A stretch of 64,000 bases of DNA from Siphonodentalium dalli (Eukaryota; Mollusca; Scaphopoda; Gadilida; Siphonodentaliidae), in assembly GCA_032622095.1 (NCBI GenBank), contig CP136067.1, positions 98,756,707 through 98,820,706 on the forward strand. The letters are read 5' to 3'. A model generated the notes under the pieces. That model was not told where the DNA came from. It saw only the letters and a program-made list of their open reading frames with translations, and did no database searches. The first letter of the stretch is position 1; every line of letters starts with the position of its first letter. Positions 57,651 to 64,000 of this stretch are shown piece after piece. The position numbers and the translations under genes are program-made.

Positions 57651-59504
57651 TCTTAACTTCCACCCTGTATCCAGTTGATAAATTTTTATCATAATGGGCC
57701 AGAATACCCACATATCATGGCTCATCTCAGTTCCGTCTCAAAGTTCTGCCCATTCCCTTTCAATAATATGGCCAGAAGCACAAAAGAGGTTTTCCGCAAA
57801 ATTCCATACTGCAACTTTAAAATGAATTTGTCATGCCCCATACGGAAATGGGACAAACATAATAGAACGTAGTTGTCAGTTAATTACATTGTAACTAACA
57901 CGTACAATAACCAAGTGAGTCACAATTTGCCACCTTTTTTCGGATAATGCAGAGAATAATGTTCGGGATATGTTAACTTTTAACTTTTTACAAATTTGGT
58001 TGCCATTTTGGAAGCCATCTTGAGCAATTTAGTCTATAAACACCGTAGTGTGATACATTTAAGATAGACCAAAACAATAAACACCTTTCAATCCAAAGAT
58101 ACTTACATTTTACTTGAACAAATGATCGAACCCTGAAAAGTTAATTTTTGCCGATATTTATGTCAAGTTTGTGAGAGATAAATCCAATATTTCTGGTGAT
58201 GTCAGTGGTGACAATAGTAAAAATGATCCATGGTGCATCAGACATGTTAGTATGCAATGTATAGAAAACAGATTAGTCAATTGTGTACATCAACCACAAC
58301 TTGTAAGCGATTGCAGGACCCCCTGGGGCAATATTTACCATTTTCCATATTTTGGCGGCCATTTTCGCAGCCATTTTGAGCCAAGGTAAGATTTATGGTT
58401 CCAGATATTTGGAATATTCATAGGTAATGATATGCCTCACTTACATTACAATGTTCTGTTCATTTCTTGTTGAAATATGACTAGAATCCCAATTGTGATT
58501 TTTTTTAAATTTTGTACTGCGTTCTGTAAAAGCAAATTTTTGAGGGATCGGAAGGGGTTAGGACCCCAATCATTGCATATTTAATTGCTCCAATTATCAG
58601 TTAATATACAAAACACAAAATAAAGTTGCATTACTCAACCAGTTCCACACAGCATGAATTCATCTAGAAGATATTTGTGAAAAAATGTCATTTTCAACTT
58701 CCGGCGGCCATTTTGGTGGCCATCTTGGATGGTGAGTTTCAATTTTGGCCCAAAAAAGTGTCATTATGTCTTAGCTTCACGAAAATATATACATTTGTAT
58801 ACATTTTACTAGATTTTCCCGCTATAATTTTTATAAAACTGGCTCACTTATAGTTCTAGAAAATGGATCGGGTTGGGAGGGGGGATAAGTCTCGTTCTTA
58901 TCAGAAAACGACATGAATATATATTTCTTAAGTTGATCGTATCGATTTAGGGATGTATTGGTTGTAATAGTGCAACGTTCCAGGGGTGTACGCACATACA
59001 CAGACGTTGGACGAATGCAATCATGTAAATAAAAGTTATTTTTTTCGTTTTGAGGGGTGACCCGATGACCCCCTTCTTATCTTAAAACCCCAGGAAAAGT
59101 TGCTTCTTAAGTTGTGTTTTTATAATTAGTATATATCAAAGTACTTTGAGACCAAAAATCATGGATGTACGCGAAAGTATAAAAAAAAGTGAAAAATCAC
59201 GTTTTGGGGTTCAGCATGGGACCCCCTTTCTTATCTGAAAACCCCAGGAAAATCCCTTTCTTAAGTTGTGTTTTCTTAATCAGTACACTTAGGAGTATCA
59301 TCAAACCAAAATTCATCGATGTACGCGGAAGTGTAAATAGAAGTGATTTTTGGCACTTTTTGGGGTTCAGCAGCCCCTAAACCCCAGGAATGCGCAACTT
59401 AAGAAATCGGTTTTTCAGAATGTTCCATTATTGGTACCAACTTTAGGGGGTCAAACCTTTTGTACGCAAAAGTGTAAATGGAACATATGCGGGCTCCCTA
59501 ACTA
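57651..59504 (-). repeat. Foldback right arm
   Basis: Reverse complement of 53436-55245. It is near-identical over the outer several hundred bases and more diverged inward, with substitutions and small indels. No coding potential beyond mirrored frames. Confidence 0.85.
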
Positions 59505-59647
59505 TTACGTCAACGATCCGATTCGGGTGATGCCCAGACAATTTCTGGTTATTCATCAGAGTTAAATCACAATAAAGGTAGTCATAGTTTCAATGAAGGT
59601 GACAGTAATGGATTTAATTTATCGGACACAACAGTGTAGAATAAATA

Positions 59648-59808
59648 CAGAACACAACTTGCATCATAATCGCCAATCTTTCATCGAACTCGTTGCGGAC
59701 GGCGCATAGTTACATTTCGCTCAAGCTACGCTCTCGCGAAATATATCCTTGCGCCATCCGCAACGCATTCGATAAAAGACTCTCGATTAAGATGCGCGTT
59801 GTGTTCTG
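59648..59808. repeat. 161 bp hairpin element
   Basis: CAGAACACAACTTGCATCAT at the left pairs with the inverted right end (outward reading CAGAACACAACGCGCATCTT). CGTTGCGGA(C/T)GGCGCA and TTTCGC follow in each arm, around a CTCAAGCTACGCT-type loop. The arms are about 75 bp and imperfect, consistent with a small palindromic MITE. Confidence 0.8.
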
Positions 59809-60676
59809 CATATATAGCTCATTAAGAGGGGCAAAACAAGTTTAAAATTGCGATTTTTGGGTCTCTTTTTACAATACATCTCAGACATATCTTGCCATTT
59901 GACAACGAAATCATGACACTATTATATTAAATATCTTGAAGCATCTACATTGCAACAAGTTAGCCCAAAAATTGTGTTTCTCTACTTGTATGTCTCATTT
60001 TGCCGAATTTAAAAACAAACAGCGATTTTTGCTGAATTTTGGCTTTTAAGTATCTCAAAGTCATCTGGCATCATTCGTATATTTCACACCTGGTCCTATC
60101 TGGTGCGAAATGTCACAACCTTCAAATAAATATATCACAAGCTTGTCTGTGGTGCGGATGGACTAAACTTTCTGAAATTGATTCCGTTCGCTCAACTTTA
60201 TTCTGGGAACAAGAAATGAAGCAGCCATTAAGATGGACGGACCAGGAGTAACGCTCTTATGGGTAATCAAATATTAAACAGTGCCACTGTACACCTGAAA
60301 GACATAAGTGGCAAGCTGGCCCTGTCGATCTGGTAGAAAACATTGAGACGCGCAGTAAGTATCGATACCCATCGTGGTCAAGTGATATATTTGTCATGAT
60401 CTACGTCATCGGTGCGTTGTCGCGTTCTTTGGTTAGTCAGAACAATAAGTGTCTACATGAAACATTCATGCATTGATTGTGGTCGCTTTGTCACAACAAA
60501 TTCCAATATTTTAACACACTTTAGATACATATGTTCTTGAGTGTTTGATACATGGATTCCCTCGAATCGAAGCATCATATTGTCTTCCTTTCTCTGCCAG
60601 AATCGTATTTCGGCCCAGTAGAACTCCGTGTGAGATTAGCGACGCTGTGGAGCTTGCCTGTCTCTTTTAACCAACA
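59809..60676. other. No gene recognised
   Basis: A 70-codon plus-strand frame at 60039-60251 has no recognisable domain. Confidence 0.4.
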
Positions 60677-61045
60677 AGCTTCAATCGCAACGGCTCGGCC
60701 ATTTCCGTGTTCGCGTGAAAATAACCTCTACCATAACTAGGCACCATATTCGCGTATAAAGCTGTATTGCACACCCCTGGTTACTAATATTATACAGCAC
60801 AATTTGGGAGAATGCAGAGGCTTACAACAGATCAATAAATCAATAATTAAATAAGTAGCAATAACAAGCGATAACTTGTACTGATAGCAAATAAGTAGTT
60901 CAAGTTCAACATAAGTTTCCGTGGTATAGTATGCACATTTTCAGTCACGTGATAGACATAGTCCGGCAAATATGGGGTCTATTTATGAGAGAGGTTATTT
61001 CCATGCGAAATCGGAAATGAACGAGCCGTTGCGATTGTAACAAAC
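60677..61045. mobile_element. ~370 bp inverted-repeat element
   Basis: The left arm CAATCGCAACGGCTCGGCCA and TTTCCG...TTCGCGTGAAAATAACCTCT pair with the inverted right arm (60962-61045) over about 80 bases with several mismatches. A related single arm lies at about 32480-32530. No protein and no clear target-site duplication. Confidence 0.6.
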
Positions 61046-61599
61046 ACAAACGAACACTAGCGGGATAAGTAAATAGGAAATAACTCAAAATTAAATATCG
61101 AAATCCACATAATAAAATTACTTGTAATACAACCTTGCCTAAACCTACATACAAGACTCGTCCTGATTGGTCAGTGGCCTGTATTCCCATGGAGACACGG
61201 CCGTCGTTTTGTGGTACAATTCTAGATATTCTGAATTGTACCATAAAAACATTGTGGTACAATCAGTGCAATGCTGCCAACGCTTCAAACTTTCAGAAGT
61301 CAAACCACACGGGCATTGGTTAATGTCATCCTATATACCGAAGAAAGAGACATATAATGACTACCTACTGTACTATATTGAATTTTATTTGAGATAGAAC
61401 GACACTAAGTCTTAACTGAAAAGGCAATGAAAAGGGGTCGCCGTTCAATAGTGACGTCATGTTTGACGTTACAGTTCTAAGAGAAGAACTGTTTGGTGGA
61501 AAATCATACCACGCAGAATTAGAAAATGGGCTAAATATTATATAGCAGATTGAACGTATGTCACTATAATTTCGACCAAAAGATACAGTCGAATTACAA
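61046..61599. other. No gene recognised; short GTGGTACAAT palindrome near 61211-61262
   Basis: TGGTACAATTCTAGATATTC, TGAATTGTACCA and a third GTGGTACAAT form a small palindrome. No coding signal. Confidence 0.45.
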
Positions 61600-61746
61600 A
61601 AGAAATAAATACACTGCGCATCGGCGTGTAAAGTAGAATTTGACCACATAAACTGATTGTAGGACTCCGCTTCGCGTCGTCCTACAACCAGTTTCTTTGT
61701 GGTCAAATTCTACTATACACGCCGATGCGCAGTGTATTTATTTCTT
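61600..61746. repeat. 147 bp near-perfect hairpin
   Basis: AAGAAATAAATACACTGCGC, ATCGGCGTGTAAAGTAGAAT and TTGACCACATAAACTG...TAGGA pair with the inverted right arm around a ~15 base loop (CTCCGCTTCGCGTCG). The arms are about 65 bp with few mismatches. The loop resembles that of the hairpin at 59648-59808. Confidence 0.9.
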
Positions 61747-62004
61747 AGGTATACAACTCTACTATGCGATATATTACCACGCACTTCAGAACGTCAATTA
61801 GAACGTATATTTATAACTATCTGTACTTGTTTTCGTTTGTGTTCGTTGTTTAGACAGTAGTGTTACCACTCCAATGAATGCCGGCAGTGTAGGTGGACAG
61901 GCAATCTATATCGTGCACCCTGGTCAAGTATAGTCATGTTAATTTGCTATGATGTGAGTAGTATAGTCTACCCTTTCTAGTATACCGTTTGATTGTTGAT
62001 TTGA
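61747..62004. other. No feature recognised
   Basis: Nothing beyond short frames. Confidence 0.4.
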
Positions 62005-62570
62005 GCGCCTGATCCTGAGCTAACAGGGGTTACAGGTCACTACGCGTGGGTGTATATCGGTGAAGGTTATCACCAGAATAGCGCCTGATTATCACGGGTA
62101 ATAAACAATGCGTGTATGTCTAGGTTTTTTTTTTGGATCGCGGGTACTAAACAATGCGTGTATGTCTAAATGATATCTCTCTCGCGTTAACCCTACCGCT
62201 TATCGACTATTCATGTAATATGAAAGAAAATATGTACTCGGGTGACTACTATCAGAGGTATATATTAATCACGAGAATAACTCGCCAGCGTCGCGCGCGG
62301 TAGCGATAAACCAGATCGCGTGTACTATACACAGTGGTAAATAATATATGTATTGGTTTGACTGCCTAAACCCTAAGCGCATAATCCTGAGCTATCAGGG
62401 TGGGGGTGTATGCCACGCCGCGTGGGTGTATATGGGCGAATGTTATCACGATAATAGCGCCTCATTATCGCGGGTACTAAACAATGCGTGTATTTCTAAA
62501 CGATATTTCCCTCGCGTTAACCCTACCGCTTATCGCCTGCGTTTCCGATAAATGATATATCCCTCGCGTT
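62005..62570 (+). repeat. Direct repeats beside the Polinton genes (period about 360 bp)
   Basis: ATCCTGAGCTA(A/T)CAGGG, CGCGTGGGTGTATAT(C/G)GG, then ATAGCGCCT(G/C)ATTATC and CTCGCGTTAACCCTACCGCT occur at about 62012-62205 and 62380-62530. AAACAATGCGTGTAT(G/T)TCTA is found three times. This may be the subterminal or terminal repeat of the Polinton-type element, but the other end lies outside the window. Confidence 0.6.
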
Positions 62571-62950
62571 AACCCAAGACTTCCAATAGACTATATCTGA
62601 GAAATTTCTCGCGCACAAATTCTATAGTTATAGTTATTATAATAGTGATTATTGTAAGCCTAATAAATCTGATAACAGGAATATCCTATGCACTATACGG
62701 TCTGGCAATTCTTTCGCTGGTTCAACAAAGAAACCTCTTCAATATTTATCCGGCACCTCATGGGGGGGGGGTGTGTTACTTCACCGAGAATCCCTATTAC
62801 CACACCCAAATATTGATATATCGGTGTGTCTCCACCCACACCCCTATATTTATGTCCAAATACAATAAATGGAACCCAACACAAACAAATAAACAACTAA
62901 TGTATCAACATTTGCTTTATTCGACACCAAGAATAACAGGTTTATTTCAG
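62571..62950. other. Region downstream of the Polinton zinc-finger gene, with poly(A) signals
   Basis: On the minus strand AATAAA occurs at 62946-62941 and 62921-62916, just after the stop of the zinc-finger gene, and would serve as its polyadenylation signal. A G run lies at 62761-62770. A hydrophobic plus-strand frame (62645-63067) overlaps the real gene antisense and is not called. Confidence 0.55.
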
Positions 62951-63559
62951 TTAATTATCCATATTGTCATCGTCGTCATCTTGCTCAGAGTCTATATGTT
63001 TATCGTTTTTGTCCTTACTGTTATTCTTCATGTACTCCATCAGGAGGGGTTTATATCTCCTCAATGAAATCCGAACGGCAGGGAGTATATCATAGCTATC
63101 ATTTAGCATCTTATACACACGATCCATGATTTTGATATGAGTTTTCCGACCACTAACTTCGAGTAAATTTTGTATAAATGCAGCGTATATGTTTAAAAAA
63201 CGCCTCTCATATTCGGGCCATATCTTCACATTTGATTTTTCTTCAGCCTCTTCTTCCGTCAACCCTTTCTTCATATAGCGTTCAACTAATTCATCTAATT
63301 CTGCTTTATTGTCATCTAGGGCCTGTAACCACACATCTTCGAAATAGTCGTTTTCTTTTTCAGTCGGAAGTGTTAATATTTGTCTGACCTGGTCCGGAAT
63401 TGATTCTATTTTCTTTGTGTCAATTTTCTGTTTTTTATTATTCACCGGTGCTTCTTCACTTGCTTCTCTTTTCTTCCTATCAGAACACCAATTTTTAATG
63501 TGCCTTTGTACATCATGCTGGGTCTCAAACACGACACCACAATCGTCACAGCTTGGCAT
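62951..63559 (-). CDS. Polinton-type zinc-finger protein (about 202 aa)
   Basis: The open frame reaches 63655 and slightly beyond, but the first ATG is at 63559, giving 202 residues. Residues 4-25 form a C2HC-type finger (CDDC, 12 residues, then HIKNWC). A basic linker rich in Lys follows (NKKQKIDTKK, a likely nuclear signal). The rest is an acidic helical region with a repeated W/Y-rich pattern (EDVWLQALDDNK, KSNVKIWPEYERRFLNIYAA, LLEVSGRKTHIKIMDRVYKM) and a tail of Asp. Proteins of this plan accompany the packaging ATPase in invertebrate Polintons/adintovirus-like elements. Their role is unknown; DNA or nucleocapsid association is a guess. The frame is intact, so the copy may be young. Confidence 0.7.
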   Translation of the reverse strand: MPSCDDCGVVFETQHDVQRHIKNWCSDRKKREASEEAPVNNKKQKIDTKKIESIPDQVRQILTLPTEKENDYFEDVWLQALDDNKAELDELVERYMKKGLTEEEAEEKSNVKIWPEYERRFLNIYAAFIQNLLEVSGRKTHIKIMDRVYKMLNDSYDILPAVRISLRRYKPLLMEYMKNNSKDKNDKHIDSEQDDDDDNMDN

Positions 63560-63703
63560 GATACCGTCTTCGCTTTCAGAGTCGTATTCCTGCTCTGACA
63601 ATAGCCTAGGGTATGTCGTTTCAATGAGGTTATCTTTCGTTTGATGCGTTATCACCTCGACGGACTCATCAACAGTACGGTTATTTGGTAATATTCTTTT
63701 TTT

Positions 63704-63711
63704 CTTTTATA
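63704..63711 (-). promoter_or_regulatory. TATA box between the two Polinton genes
   Basis: TATAAAAG on the minus strand lies in the ~170 base gap between the ATPase stop (63728) and the zinc-finger ATG (63559). It suggests the zinc-finger gene has its own promoter. Confidence 0.5.
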
Positions 63712-63727
63712 CTGGCCTTTGTCAACA

Positions 63728-64000
63728 TTATATTACTGCGCAGTCGCAAACTTTCTGGAGTATTCGTTTTAAGTCAACTACGAGATAACCAAAGGGTTGA
63801 TTGGTAGCTTTATTGAAATGGGACATAAAGTGTTGCGTTTTCTCTGGATACATTTGACGAGCTAGAGTCATTACCTGCATTTTATCTACGGGGTTGTTGA
63901 ATAGAATCAAGTAGTGGCAATTTCTCCGTTGGGTGGGGTCCTTGTTATAGTACAGAGATTGGTTAATCGCAAACACGGATATACCCAAATGGTGACTACC
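63728..64000 (-). CDS. Packaging ATPase of a Polinton/adintovirus-like element, C-terminal part
   Basis: The frame is open from the window's right edge to the stop at 63728, about 90 residues, with no start in view. It therefore continues beyond 64000 and no internal start is claimed. The segment resembles the C-terminal half of the FtsK/HerA-type DNA-packaging ATPase: a paired-His strand leading into GISVFAINQSLYYN, then CHYLILFNNPVDKMQV, LARQMYP, NKATNQPFGYLVVDLK. The Walker A motif would lie outside the window. In Polintons this enzyme is expected to drive DNA into capsids. The identification is by pattern and is fairly secure. Confidence 0.75.
   Translation of the reverse strand, partial: GSHHLGISVFAINQSLYYNKDPTQRRNCHYLILFNNPVDKMQVMTLARQMYPEKTQHFMSHFNKATNQPFGYLVVDLKRILQKVCDCAVI

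Larger units (their letters stand above)
53436..59504. mobile_element. 6.07 kb foldback element with long inverted arms
   Basis: The outermost 100 bases are exact reverse complements: TAGTTAGGGAGCCCGCATAT at the left, and its complement ending GGGCTCCCTAACTA at the right. The arms continue inward for about 1.8 kb with small differences (pairs 53590/59350 and 55199/57700), then become minisatellite arrays in opposite orientation. The switch is at a short inverted repeat (56915-56998). If TA is the target, the ends are GTTAGGG...CCCTAAC flanked by TA. No protein is encoded. Frames that appear twice (for example 53351-53590 and 59350-59565) merely reflect the arms. The layout resembles Foldback elements, whose long arms also contain tandem subrepeats. 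Confidence 0.9.

Noticed and set aside
62645-63067. 140-codon hydrophobic plus-strand frame
   Set aside because: It overlaps the 3' end of the Polinton zinc-finger gene antisense and reads through a G run; no recognisable family.

Overview
The window looks like AT-rich nuclear DNA of an invertebrate animal, most likely a mollusc or another lophotrochozoan. This is inferred from the mix of animal-type Helitron, hAT, MULE, LINE and Polinton remnants, a candidate TATA-plus-splice-donor first exon, and no bacterial-style gene packing. I cannot name the species. Almost none of the window is host coding sequence. I see no rRNA, tRNA or CRISPR array.

Layout. 1-2522: apparently gene-free DNA, then a segment (1441-2522) with a TATA promoter and a tiny first-exon-like ORF. 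That segment recurs at 18296-19437. 2523-12759: a head-to-tail array of non-autonomous Helitron-like units. One unit's 3' CTAG is followed at once by the next unit's 5' TCTACTATATATTTTGAGA-type terminus. Two reverse units are nested inside. 12760-14063: a 1.3 kb block that recurs at 28416-29780, in both places starting at the base after a Helitron CTAG. 17337-18221: two reverse Helitron-like units. 22133-28415: a second forward array, containing two adjacent, nearly identical ~760 bp units. 29780-36040: unannotated DNA with palindromes, small inverted-repeat elements and short duplications. 37611-38721: a MULE-type element with a transposase fragment, subrepeat-built inverted repeats and a 10 bp target-site duplication. 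42427-42954: a probable hAT-like non-autonomous element. 44442-44760: the best host-gene candidate, a signal-peptide first exon of a PAN/apple-like secreted protein on the minus strand. 45437-45761: a MITE with an 8 bp target-site duplication. 47397-48143: a small hAT element with a degenerate BED finger. 50840-51560: the 3' end of a LINE. 53436-59504: a 6.07 kb foldback element, two long inverted arms holding minisatellite arrays. 59648-61746: hairpins. 62951-64000: two minus-strand genes of a Polinton/Maverick (adintovirus-like) element that runs off the right edge: a zinc-finger protein, and the C-terminal part of the packaging ATPase.

The common theme is transposon colonisation and amplification in place. 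The Helitron units carry many copies of TCAAGGTCA in both orientations, which matches the extended nuclear-receptor half-site consensus, and a recurrent TAAAGAGCG motif. No RepHel helicase/replicase is present, so any mobilising enzyme would have to come from elsewhere.
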